Below are positions 31,193-41,286 of a DNA stretch of 64,000 nt, piece after piece. Under the pieces are notes generated by a model. The model did no database searches. It saw only the letters and a list, made by a program, of their open reading frames with translations, and was not told the DNA's origin. The stretch is from contig MSJH02000604.1 of NCBI GenBank assembly GCA_001931875.2, forward strand, positions 62,001 through 126,000. Reading direction: 5' to 3'. The stretch is from Byssochlamys sp. IMV 00236 (lineage: Eukaryota > Ascomycota > Eurotiomycetes > Eurotiales > Thermoascaceae). The position numbers and the translations under genes are program-made. Every line of letters begins with the position of its first letter. The first letter of the stretch is position 1.

Positions 31193-32707
31193 ATGCTGAC
31201 ACAGAGAGGCAGTCATCCCTTCGATATGGACTCCCAATCTTCTCAGACCTCTCAGACCTCCCTGGCTCCGCCAGCGGAGATCGCAGTGCCAAGCACCCCT
31301 GCCCGCCGTCCAACTCTATCTCCTTCCCCAGATCTTCGTCCGATGACAAGCCAGGACAAGGCCACTTTATACTCGCCCCCACCGATCTCGTCTTCCGACA
31401 TGACTCCCCCGCCTTCTACGCAGATCCCCGGAGCGCCCCTCAGGCGGTCCCGCTCCCGGTCCCGATCTTCCCACCGTTCTTTCCTTGCTTCCCCTCCTGA
31501 CACTATCGATAAGAGCCTCTGTGCCGCATATGGGGCGTCGGAGAACCTCCCGAGTGTCCAGGACATTGAGACAGCCGACGAGGCTCAGCTCCGAACGATT
31601 GCGAAGGAACTCCTCAGTGTAGCGCAGGAATCGCGCATGTCTGCTCTGCATTTCAAGCTGCAAAACAGCCTGCAGACTTTGGCCAGCAGCGAAGCGGTAA
31701 AGCGGGCAGAGGTTGAGCAGCAGCTGGCGAGGAGAGAAGTCGAGATCTTGCAGAGCTCAGAGTACCGTGATCGCCATTCTACTCCGGCCTCCAAGACGTC
31801 TGCTCTGAACGACCAGCTGCAAACCGCTCTCCGCCGTAACCAAGACCTCGAAAGAGTGAATGCTACTTTGGAAACAAGATTGCGCCGCGCAAAGAGGCTC
31901 ATCCAGGAGGAGAAGGAGAAAATCGAGCTCCTGGAGGAGGAAAATGGCCTTCTCAAGAAGCGTATCAGAGACAACCGGGAGCACTTCTCGCGCATGATCG
32001 ACCAAGGTTCGCTTTCGTCCAGTCCCCGCGCTGAATTCCAGGCTCCTCAGAGGAAGCCGATCTCTACATATCCCGAAAACACAGAGTCTCACTTGTCTCG
32101 TGGTGGAAGCCACGATGCCTTCGCCGCCCTCCTTGCTGCGGACCAGGTCTTGAACGGAGAATCTGCGAGCGTTGCTACGACACCCGACCGAAACCAGAGG
32201 CGACACAGCGGACATGTTCGTGGGGCTCACTCCATGTCATCTCTTCCTGCGACACCATCTCGGCCCAGGGCATTCTACGAAGCTCAGTACATGACTCCTG
32301 GAAGCAAGCAATTCGATGGTCGCGTGAAGATATCGGATATCGTGTCCCATGAACGACAGGCCGAGCGTGACGGCCACGACAGAGACAGCACCATCTCCGC
32401 ATCTGACGCAGAGGAGGCCGTCACTGATGAAGATGTTCCTCCTTCCCAAGCTAGCTCCATGGCCACGAACATGCTACGTCGCAATCCTGGCGATCACAGT
32501 GCCAGGGCACCTGCCAACGTTGGTAGATCGAACAACCTTTTGCAGACTAAATTGTTTGGAAGGGTCCAGAAGGCAGGTGTTGAACGTCCGAGCCCCTCGA
32601 AACGCAAAGCAGACTTCGAGGAAGACAAGACCGTCACGGCCAAGAAGACCAAAGCTCCTGCAAACGTCGGACTGGGCATTGGGCCTTGGGGCACATCTCG
32701 CGCATAG
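31193..32707 (+). CDS. Coiled-coil protein of unknown function
   Basis: 504 aa from ATG 31193 (MLTQRGSHPFDMDSQSS). A longer frame from 30938 would translate the leader intron and a non-conserved leader, so I reject it. The N-terminal 150 residues are Ser/Thr/Pro-rich with several TP and SP sites (VPSTPARRPTLSPSPD). A long coiled coil runs from about residue 160 to 265, including LERVNATLETRLRRAKRLI and EEKEKIELLEEENGLLKKR. The rest is disordered with RSNNLLQTKLFGRV and a basic KRKADFEEDKTVTAKKTK that could be a nuclear localisation signal. It ends GLGIGPWGTSRA. The pattern fits a CDK-regulated cytoskeletal or nuclear scaffold, but I do not recognise an orthologue. Confidence 0.8.
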   Translation: MLTQRGSHPFDMDSQSSQTSQTSLAPPAEIAVPSTPARRPTLSPSPDLRPMTSQDKATLYSPPPISSSDMTPPPSTQIPGAPLRRSRSRSRSSHRSFLASPPDTIDKSLCAAYGASENLPSVQDIETADEAQLRTIAKELLSVAQESRMSALHFKLQNSLQTLASSEAVKRAEVEQQLARREVEILQSSEYRDRHSTPASKTSALNDQLQTALRRNQDLERVNATLETRLRRAKRLIQEEKEKIELLEEENGLLKKRIRDNREHFSRMIDQGSLSSSPRAEFQAPQRKPISTYPENTESHLSRGGSHDAFAALLAADQVLNGESASVATTPDRNQRRHSGHVRGAHSMSSLPATPSRPRAFYEAQYMTPGSKQFDGRVKISDIVSHERQAERDGHDRDSTISASDAEEAVTDEDVPPSQASSMATNMLRRNPGDHSARAPANVGRSNNLLQTKLFGRVQKAGVERPSPSKRKADFEEDKTVTAKKTKAPANVGLGIGPWGTSRA

Positions 32708-33514
32708 ATGTTTCACTTTCTTGTCACGGTGAATAACTCGCCGTTCTAGCTATTGCTTTCATAGCGCTTTCTCTTCATTTTTGTGCTGTCTTCTTGCCTA
32801 CCTTTCTGATGAACATATCATGACGAGTGATGAACATAAGCGTACTGCTGGATTTGGGTCAAATAATTCTGACATGGATAAGGGTTTCTAATTGGGTTAT
32901 TTATGCAAAATTGTGCTACATTTCTGTGTTGTCTTTGTGTGTTACAGGAGTCTAGAGGGTCAGCTCGAATAGCTTTGGGGTCTCGAGTCTGCAAGTATAG
33001 CTTGCATTGAGGCTGAAGCCTCTATTATGTATTTAGCTAGATCCAAACAAGAGAAATCATACATCATCTGAAGATCATCCGTTTCTTTCCATCTCCCTCG
33101 TAAGTGTAAGTTAATCCGCTCCGTGAAGTACTTGAAGGGGCCCTCGCAGACTTCATTGATATGTCCCGGGTCCAGGGAAGAAAAAATAAGGATAATGGAA
33201 CTCACTCCCCACGGATGAAGCATTTATGATAGACAGCAGTATGATCTTCAGATTATTATACAATTATACAATTATCAGTTATCAGTTATATCAATTACTT
33301 CCCAGTTCAACTCATACTCGGGAGACACGGCTAGCCGGATGCGGTAAGGAGGGTAGGGCTCGCTAAGCGAGCTGCGGCTCTGCGCGGTTGGCCACACCAA
33401 AAAAAGTTCCACCCGAAATTGAAACGAAGCGCTTCTTGCCCTGGAGTCTCGAGACACGACCAGCAACACCCGACGACGACGACAACCCAGAGGACTTGAT
33501 CCCCATCCGTCACA
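32708..33514. other. Intergenic: 3' flank of the coiled-coil gene and RPL13 promoter
   Basis: AT-rich with short direct repeats (TTATCAG, ACAATTAT) near 33250-33290. No gene seen. Confidence 0.5.
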
Positions 33515-34728
33515 ATGGTGCGTTTCCTGATCCGATCCGATGCGATGCTGTTCATTCGAGATGCTCAATCGTCTGAGCGAGCCTCGATATGATGTCTGTG
33601 GGGGAAGGATGAATTGCTGATCTCATGTCTCTTGGGTGCTTTATAGGCGATCAAGCACAACAACGCTATCCCGCACAACCGTGAGTAGAAACCGTCTCGA
33701 GCAGATTTATTTGGGGAATCGATATTGTCAATTCAGGAAATATGGTGATCTGACTGTTTTTTGTCCATTACAGACTTCCACAAGGACTGGCAGCGTCGTG
33801 TCCGCGTGCACTTCGACCAGGTACGCTCTTTTCTCCCGCACAAGTTACCCCTCGCACAATCGAGCCAGAATTCTACGAAGGATGGGAACGAATGGATTTC
33901 GATACGAGATTTTTATGGGAACCGTGAAGGGACTGACAATCTGATTTTTTTGCTCGATATAGCCCGGCCGTAAGCACCGCCGTCGTCAGGCCCGTCTCGC
34001 CAAGGCCGCTGCTGTTGCTCCCCGTCCAGTTGACAAGCTGCGCCCGGTTGTGCGATGCCCTACCATCAAGTACAACCGCCGCGTTCGCGCTGGTCGTGGC
34101 TTCACCCTTGCTGAGTTGAAGGTAAATTCTCGGGTTCCCCCCTCTCTCCCCCGCAATTCGGGCAGCCATTCGGTCATCGCGACATCTGAAATGAAAGTCG
34201 ACGTGAAGGAAAAGAGAAAAAGAACAAGAAACGGCTGCTTTGGCGGGTATATAAGAAAACTTCTCTGACAATCCTCGTTTCGAATTATAGGAAGCCGGTA
34301 TCCCCCGCAAGCTCGCTCCCACCATCGGTATCTCCGTCGATGGCCGCCGTACCAACTACTCCAAGGAGTCCCTGGCCGCCAACGTTGCCCGTCTCCAGGA
34401 GTACAAGGCCCGTCTGATCCTCTTCCCCCGCAAGAGCGGTCAGTTCAAGAAGCTTGACTCTTCCGCTGAGGAGGTCAAGGCCGCCCAGGCTGCTTTCGCC
34501 GCCGAGGGCAAGACCCAGGGCTTCGCTACCAACATCAACTCTACCCTGCCCATCAAGAACATCTCCGCCGCCGAGGCCGTTACCGAGATCAAGCGTGACT
34601 CGCTCCCCAAGGGTGAGGAGGCCGCTTTCCGCCGTCTGCGCGAGGCTCGCAGCGAGGCTCGCCTGGCTGGTGTCCGTGAGAAGAGAGCCAAGGACAAGGC
34701 CGAGGAGGCCGCCAATGCCAAGAAATAG
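33515..34728 (+). CDS. rpl13: 60S ribosomal protein L13 (eL13)
   Basis: A cytosolic large-subunit ribosomal protein. Five exons (33515-33517, 33647-33680, 33774-33820, 33963-34121, 34291-34728) give 226 aa. Exon 1 is only the ATG, a typical arrangement in fungal ribosomal-protein genes. The protein begins [20 protein letters not shown], then [39 protein letters not shown] and [16 protein letters not shown]. It ends with a lysine/alanine-rich helix, [15 protein letters not shown]. Codon use is strongly biased to C-ending codons (GTC, CTC, AAG), unlike its neighbours, as expected for a highly expressed gene. The introns are long for this window (93-169 bp), often a mark of ribosomal-protein genes; I looked for box C/D snoRNAs in them and found none I would defend. 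Confidence 0.97.
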
Positions 34729-35821
34729 ATGTGATTCTCTGTCGATGATGATCCGGTCGATTTTCGTGTCAGGGAATAATAGCTGGTGTGGCTTGTGGCG
34801 TGGCGTGGCGCCCTTCTTTTCATGTTGTCCTTAAAAAACTCGGAACCTCTGGAAATGCAAATGTCCCAATTTCTTCATGTCTTATGACTTTTTTCCCTCT
34901 CTCTCTCTCTCCCTATATCTCCGTCAAAGAAACCAAGGGCATGAAAACGAGATGCCAAAAAGTGGCCTAGCCATGCCATATGTGAAGACCCAGGAACAAA
35001 AAGCCCTCCTGAGTCCGAACATACCGGTACGTTAGTCAATGAGCCGGAAAGGATACAAAAAAGGCATAGTAAAAAAGGGGAAAGGAAAGGAAAGGGAATC
35101 AGAAGAAAGGAAACTCATTGGTAGTAGTATGGTTTCATCATGTGGAATGGCAGCAGTAAAAAAACCAAAAAGAGGAATATTCAAGATCAATATACCAGTC
35201 CTACTTGGTTACTTATACACGAGTCCTGTCTGGGGTTTTTGTTGGTTTCGTAGTTCCCTGTGTAGAAGATGTCCTCTTTCCCTTTTTATGTTTGGTTTCT
35301 AGAGTTCATCTAGCTATATCTATCTATTTACTTTTGGGAGGGGAGTGTCTCGCGAGGTATTAATATATCATGTACTGTACATAGTGAAAGATGAACTTAT
35401 GACATTCTATGCATAGACGAAGTTGATGAGAGGGACATTAAAACATTTCGTTTCTTCTCTTTTTTATTTATCTAATTATAATTAACTGACTGCACCGGTG
35501 ACTACTACAGCATGGAAAGGAATATACACCTAGACAACCCAACCCAACCAACCCATAGGATAGCTCTGTGCTTAGAGAAAGTAATATAAGCTATAATATA
35601 CATCTACATCTACATCCACAACCACAACTATGCATAGAATAAACACAATTCAATAATAACTCTATACAATGGTATAATAAAAATTCCCATGAACCTCGCG
35701 CCCCGCTGCAAAACACACATGAAAACCGATAAACACCACGTCTTCGTTAAACCTGAGGTATGTATGTACTGTATGTACATACGTTTCTGTGGTGGGATAT
35801 TTTCTTTTCCTTTCTTTTTAA
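34729..35821. other. Intergenic between convergent genes (1.1 kb)
   Basis: 3' flank of rpl13 and of the minus-strand gene. It holds a (CT)n microsatellite at about 34897-34911 and tandem CATCTACAT-like repeats near 35602-35630. An 87-aa frame at 35039-35302 is not convincing. Confidence 0.5.
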
Positions 35822-37795
35822 CTACCTTGACCGTTTTGATTTAGCAACATCGTTCGGAAACAAGAGACTCATAACTCCTTCTGCGGCGCGCAGGATCGAA
35901 TCACCATTGACGCTAGCTCCTAGGTCGTTTTGTTTGGTCGCTGCTCCGAGGAGACTGCGGAATAGTCTCTTCGCGTCACGTTCGACTTTTGCACTTCCTG
36001 ATTCCTGGACGGGGGTCGACAGGCTTATTTCCGGATGGAGTTGCGGCTCCGCGGTCCATTCGTCGAGAGTTAATGTGCAGGATATCAGGATTCGAGGCTC
36101 GTTGGCTCGTCCAGAGGAGAAGAGCATTGTAGTTCGTTCTAGATGAGGCGCTAGGAGTCGAGGATCGGTTTCTAGATGCTTGTCTGGATCTGAGAATCGA
36201 TTGATACCACCGCCTACGATCAGCGTATGATAACGGTTTTGTAGTCTAGCCCACAACTGGGCGCGGGATATCGTAGCTTCCCAGTAACGGTTGAGACCCC
36301 AGCAGAGGCCTGAAATGTCGAGTTTTAGAAGAGGGCTAGAAAGTCGAGTCTGGATCCACTGGTTGATCTGGGGCGGTAGCTGAGCAGACTTGTTCGATAC
36401 TGATATTGATGTGACGGACTGGGTGTCTGGGTTTGTTCGGAGCGTTATAGGTACTCGGTATATATGCTGTGGATATGGGTGTGGTGCGGACAGAGTAAGT
36501 TCATGCGTTTCGGTCAATGTACCCGAGACTGATGTAGATAGCTTTGTGGATTGCGTTGTCAGGGTCAAAGGGGCAAAAACCGTGAGGTATGGTTTCGCGT
36601 CAGCCAGCTCCTGGAGAGCAAATGGGTTCTTTGGGACTTTGGACGGCCGATTTTCCTTTGGTTTCTTTTTCGAGAAAGGGAGTAGCGAAAACAGGGCGGT
36701 TGATAGACATGGGGTATCTGAATCAGGAGTAGAATCCGGGATTCCGGTTGAGATTTGGGATGTCAATAAGGATCTAGCATAAGTCAGCCAGGTCTCATGT
36801 CTTCTTCTGCTATGTGTGGGAACTCACATGAGTTTGCGTGTTTCATCGTCACTGCCCTCCAGATAAGTATCTGGATGTTCTGATCTCTTCGCCCACTTTT
36901 CCAGTTCCGCGACCTCGTCTTTGAGCTGACGGAGACGCGTAGACAGCTCCTGCTTCTGTCTCTCTTTCTCACTGACTTCTCCCCGCGTCTCACCCCAATC
37001 CACCTTTAGCCCTGTAGTGATATATTCACGCTCTTCCTTGGAAGGCCTCGTGGCGTGTTTGAGAGGACTCGATCCCACCGGTTCTGAGATGCGACGTTTC
37101 TGCCGTAGTCGACTAGGGCTACTGCTCAACAGCCCTCTTGGTCGTTGAGGTGCCTTTTCAAGGCCTAACTCGGTAGGCGTAGGTGGCAGCTCAGGTTCCC
37201 CATTGTCGCCTTCTGAAGATCTGGACTCGGATGTTCTTCTTTCCTCCTGATTTCGTGCTGCATCGACCGCTTCAGGCGGCGATCGACTTTTAGATGTCGT
37301 AGCCCGCGTGGCGCGCACTGGTTGTTCCGATGCTGCAGAGGCTCCAGGAACGAGATCTGCGGGCGTAATCCTCGACGAGACTCTTCTTGGAGGCGCAGTG
37401 AAAGCCTGGATGCCGCTCGCTCGCGGTGGAGATGGCGGGCCCATGGACAACCTTGGACCTTTGCCTGGACTCCATGACGCGCTCAGCGAAGGCCTCAATG
37501 CCTTCCTGTCACGCAGCCCAAATGACCTCTCCACCGTCTGCGCTCTCTCACCACCTTCATTGTCTCGTGTCGTGTGTCGCTCTGGACTCTGTGTGGGTGA
37601 TCGGGTATGCGCACGCTGTGGTATACTGGATCGTGATCGCGCAAGACTAGATTTTGTTGGCGACTGAAATGATCTCTGTTGCGAGCGTGCCGGACCATCA
37701 TCGCGATGGAGGGGCTGTTGTGAAGCCCCCGATGCATCGACGGGGACCGATGTCGTCGAACTTGTCTTGCGCCGCTTGGCGGGTGAGGACAGCAT
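35822..37795 (-). CDS. Protein with disordered N-terminus, coiled coil and C-terminal alpha/beta domain; unknown function
   Basis: Two exons (37795-36828, 36773-35822) close to 639 aa; the intron donor is GTGAGT and the acceptor TGCTAG. Residues 1-260 are disordered and basic, with repeated SP/TP sites (SPAKRRKTSS, TRSPTQSPERHT, GLLSSSPSRLRQKRR). A coiled coil spans about 280-310 (KERQKQELSTRLRQLKDEV). The C-terminal half includes AKPYLTVFAPLTL, a strand-rich segment, then LKLDISGLCWGLNRYWE and RAQLWARLQNRY. This order (disordered tail, short coil, strand-rich domain) recalls kinetochore and chromatin adaptor proteins with RWD-like domains, but I cannot name an orthologue and give that only as a possibility. 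Confidence 0.75.
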
Positions 37796-38058
37796 TGGAT
37801 GGGACGCTCATGGGACGGATACCCTCACCGAGCGAATATGCGACGCAAAGACAATCCCCTATTGTCCCCTTCTTAAAGCCCGCGGTTGCTGCTCGAGTTG
37901 TTGTTGTTGATTATTTAGATTCACTTTCCATCGACGCGTTCCTGGATGGTCGGAAACCAGTTTGTGCTGTTTGCATCTGCATATGACATCGTTAACCGCC
38001 GCTGCCTTGTATCCGAATCGAATCAATTGCTTTGCATCTTACCCTCTTTTTTTGCGAC

Positions 38059-38886
38059 ATGGAGCCTCTATCGCTCTCTACCAGGGGGCTCCTGCGGAGG
38101 AGATCCCTATGTCCATCCTGCTTCCGTCGCCATCTATTTCAATCCCGCTCTTTTGCCCGTCCTTCGCGCATTGCGCCACAATATCCCTCCGCCAATTGGG
38201 GTATCCGGAGCAGCAGACACTTCCACCGAAATGAGCGTGGTCCAGAAGAGGAAGTAGAAGAGGAAGCCACCAGGCAGGCCTTTCCTCAAGGAAGCTATTA
38301 TGCGGAGATGCTCGCTTCGCCGCATCCATCCAGTCGCAGAGCCGTCACTACGAGGAAAATCGAACCTCCACAGAAGAAACCCACGCCCTCTTCGACGACC
38401 GAGCCGCAGTCTCCGCGCGATCGAATGGCCATTGTCTTCGGTTCTCGACTCGCTGGTCCGGGCCGTTCATCCCGCTACAACTCGGCGACTACGCCGCCGG
38501 AATCTACGTGGAAGACCGTGAACGGCGTCCCTATACCGCCTCGTCCGGTGGAACCTGATAACTGCTGCATGAGCGGCTGTGCGCATTGCGTGTGGGATGA
38601 TTTCCGCGATGATATGGAACAGTGGGCAGCGAGGGTGGAAGAGGCGTATGCTAGGGCCAAGGCAAAGGGGCCTGAGAAGGATCTGCGCCAGATGCAAAGA
38701 CCCGAGGTTCGGAGCGCGAGCGTTAGTATGGACGATGATGGAGGTGGTAGTGAGACAAATTGGAACCTTCCCACAGCTACGGATGAAGAGGGACTCTTCG
38801 GTGGTATACCGGTTGGTATTCGGGAGTTCATGAGGACCGAGAAGAAGCTGCGCGAAAAGCATAAGGCGCAACAGCAAACTGCTTAA
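38059..38886 (+). CDS. Oxidoreductase-like domain protein, probably mitochondrial (OXLD1-like)
   Basis: 275 aa, single exon. ATG 38059 is chosen because it opens an arginine-rich, acid-free presequence (MEPLSLSTRGLLRRRSLCPS); the frame upstream to 38032 starts at a TTG. The middle is Pro/Ser-rich. The signature of the oxidoreductase-like N-terminal domain is clear: PIPPRPVEPDNCCMSGC followed by AHCVWDDFRDDMEQW, with cysteines in CCxxxCxxC spacing. Despite its name the domain has no demonstrated redox chemistry; yeast and human members are mitochondrial and poorly characterised. The C-terminus is charged (RTEKKLREKHKAQQQ). It is divergent from the disordered/coiled-coil gene across a 263-bp promoter. 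Confidence 0.9.
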   Translation: MEPLSLSTRGLLRRRSLCPSCFRRHLFQSRSFARPSRIAPQYPSANWGIRSSRHFHRNERGPEEEVEEEATRQAFPQGSYYAEMLASPHPSSRRAVTTRKIEPPQKKPTPSSTTEPQSPRDRMAIVFGSRLAGPGRSSRYNSATTPPESTWKTVNGVPIPPRPVEPDNCCMSGCAHCVWDDFRDDMEQWAARVEEAYARAKAKGPEKDLRQMQRPEVRSASVSMDDDGGGSETNWNLPTATDEEGLFGGIPVGIREFMRTEKKLREKHKAQQQTA

Positions 38887-39514
38887 GTTCAATTAACACA
38901 GGCGATGCTGCCGTGCTTATGACTGGAATCTTCCAGAGAATTACAAAAAAGAGAAGAAAAGAATCTAGATTCCGGTTAGATCCTTTGTTTGTCGTGTACC
39001 ATTAGTTTCTAGCGATTGCATGATGTGTTGCATAATAGATTTCAGGGTCGTCATGAAACAGAGAGTTTATATATCTGAGCCATATACCAATTAGAGATCG
39101 ATCAAGTTATAGTGTATTATTTCTTCATATGTGATATCTAAACTAACACTTCGGATTATATTGCTATTATCAATTTCCCAGTAAATACTAGTAAGTCAAG
39201 CCAACAATTTCGAAGAATCCTTTGAGGTAAGAATCCGTAAGAGTAGATATAACTTATAAATAATATATAAATATATAAATATCCCCACAAACTGCCAAGA
39301 CATGCCGGGCGGTCAACAAGAAAAAGTCCGATAAAACCAACTGACCGCCCGCCATCATTTTCTCAGATCAAAAGACATGATACTTGATAACAATAATTAA
39401 TCAAATCCTCCCCGCGACCAAAAGGAATTGCACTCAAGCGAAATAGCTCGAGGAATTCTCTAGTTCTTCCTCATACTACTACTATTATTGTTACTTATTC
39501 AGGGGCCTGGAAAA
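38887..39514. other. Intergenic with AT-rich repeats
   Basis: AT-rich, including an ATATAAAT tandem-like stretch at about 39261-39282. No gene seen. Confidence 0.5.
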
Positions 39515-40265
39515 ATGCCAACACCCACCAACGAAGCAGACGTGATTTTCAACAGGGCCAATATCGCCCTCGCACGAAGCCAGAGACTTGTCGCATCATG
39601 GCTTCCGCCCAAATCAGATGAGGAGCTCGCGCACCAGACAAAGTCGGAAGAGGAATTGCAGAGAGAGGAAGATGAGATTTTCACCGCTGTTCCGGAGAAG
39701 TATGCCCGCCCCCGACCCTTCTTTTTTTCTTGGATTTTTTTTTCCCTGCTGGTTCTTGAACTAGATGGAAAGTCCATTGATTTGCTTCTGCTAACGTCTT
39801 TTTTCTGGGGATGTGTGTAGACTCGGACTCGGCGCTCCCCTTCCCAAGGCTACTGAAGATGGGAGTTGGAATCGAACCGAGCTTAGTTCGAATGATAAAT
39901 TACGACAACAGCTGATGGGTAAGGGGTTTGCGAAGGCAATGGCGGCGAAACAGCGCCAACAACAGCAGAATATCAATAGACGCCCGGAACAAGGCAAAGC
40001 TGGCGCAAAGTCCTCCGCGAGAACTGAGGATGATGGTGGCGATGACGATGACGACGAAGAGGAGGGTCGTTCGGCGCTTGGGAATAAGAAAAGAAAGGTG
40101 GCTGCGACGGTAGTTGAGGATGGTGCGAATAATGAGATCGCTGAAAGCAAAGAGTCTTCTGCTTCTACTCCTGGCGCGGAGTCGGGACGAGGAAAGAAGA
40201 AGAAAAAGACGGGAAGTTATCTCGACGAAGTCTTGTCTCAGCGATCAAAGAAGAAGAAGAAATGA
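39515..40265 (+). CDS. DUF3245-family protein (small, lysine-rich, probably nuclear)
   Basis: Two exons (39515-39699, 39821-40265) give 209 aa. The N-terminus MPTPTNEADVIFNRANIAL leads into ARSQRLVASWLPPKSDEEL, the conserved core of the fungal DUF3245 family. Exon 2 supplies LGLGAPLPKATEDGSW and DKLRQQLMGKGFAKAMAAK. The C-terminal half is disordered, with an acidic run (DDGGDDDDDEEE) and basic clusters (NKKRKV, GRGKKKKKTGS), ending SYLDEVLSQRSKKKKK. Such tails are typical of nucleolar or ribosome-biogenesis proteins; the family role is not established as far as I know. The intron is 121 bp and T-rich. Confidence 0.88.
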
Positions 40266-41286
40266 GCTGTCTTGATGGGGTTAGAGTATGAGAAATACAA
40301 CTGGCGATGCTACAAACGCGACCACCACAGTGGACATCGCGGTCCAGCCGGAGCGCACGTACTGTGTATCCCATGGGATGACGGGCGCTTCTCTATGCTG
40401 GAACTGCTATTTACCAAGGGACTTCCCCGGAGATATACATTCCCAGGGGAGACTTCGGGGTCAAGGTGCAATCTTTGGACCAGCGAAGAGACTTTACGAC
40501 TTCTCAGGACGACAACGGCCTCTAGGTCCATCAAGACTTTTGGGCCAAGAAGGGCGGCAGGAGACCGCAACAGCGTCTCTGCATCCCAGAAACGTTTCCG
40601 TCTAGAAGTAGCAAGCTTCCGTGACACCTACAGAGATCATGCGGTTGGGGAGGAATATTCCCTCTTAGAATCTGTCCACCTGCTGCATATCAGGATTTGA
40701 AAATTTCAATGTAGAATTTGGCCAGTCTGGTCAAATTACCCAGATCTCCAATGAACTCAATGAAAAAGGAACTTTTTATTCCAAGAAACATCAGTCCCAC
40801 TGTCTTCCTCTTTGCGGATAAATGGGTTTCCACCAGCTGCATAAATGACCGGGCCGTGAAGACAACAAGACGATCATTGAGATGGGAGGTGATATATAAG
40901 ACGCGGCACGAATAGCCAGATCCATGTCAACGCCAACACTGAGATGTATGGAGAAATTGGGGCAAAACTCGCTTCCCCTTAGAGCTGGTTGCAAAAAATA
41001 GCACTCATAATATAAATCCCGGGTCAAGAATCAAGTTTAGTAATTATGTAATAATATACAACAAAATGTCCAAAACAAACCGCGTCACAGTACTGTATGG
41101 ATATCTTCACTGTGCATATGCGAATGCATCAATTGGATGGTATAGATATAACACCGACCGCCAATTGCAACGCCGTGTAGAAATTATGTAATCCAAAATG
41201 ATATCAAGAAATGGATCGGACGGAGGCAGATCGTCCATGTGCTACCAAGATTCGATCGTCCGGGTAGATGCAGCCATATATCAGAG
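40266..41286. other. Intergenic between convergent genes (1.0 kb)
   Basis: The first 430 bp are open in three frames at once (40272-40700 +, 40288-40605 +, 40310-40627 -), with no domain recognised in any. The rest is AT-rich. Confidence 0.45.

Noticed and set aside
33518..34290. Box C/D snoRNA candidates in RPL13 introns (ATGATGT, CTGA)
   Set aside because: Motif order, spacing and terminal pairing do not fit; boxes are too near or mismatched.
35039..35302. 87-aa frame downstream of rpl13
   Set aside because: Low complexity, no conserved motif, lies in a convergent intergenic region with microsatellites.
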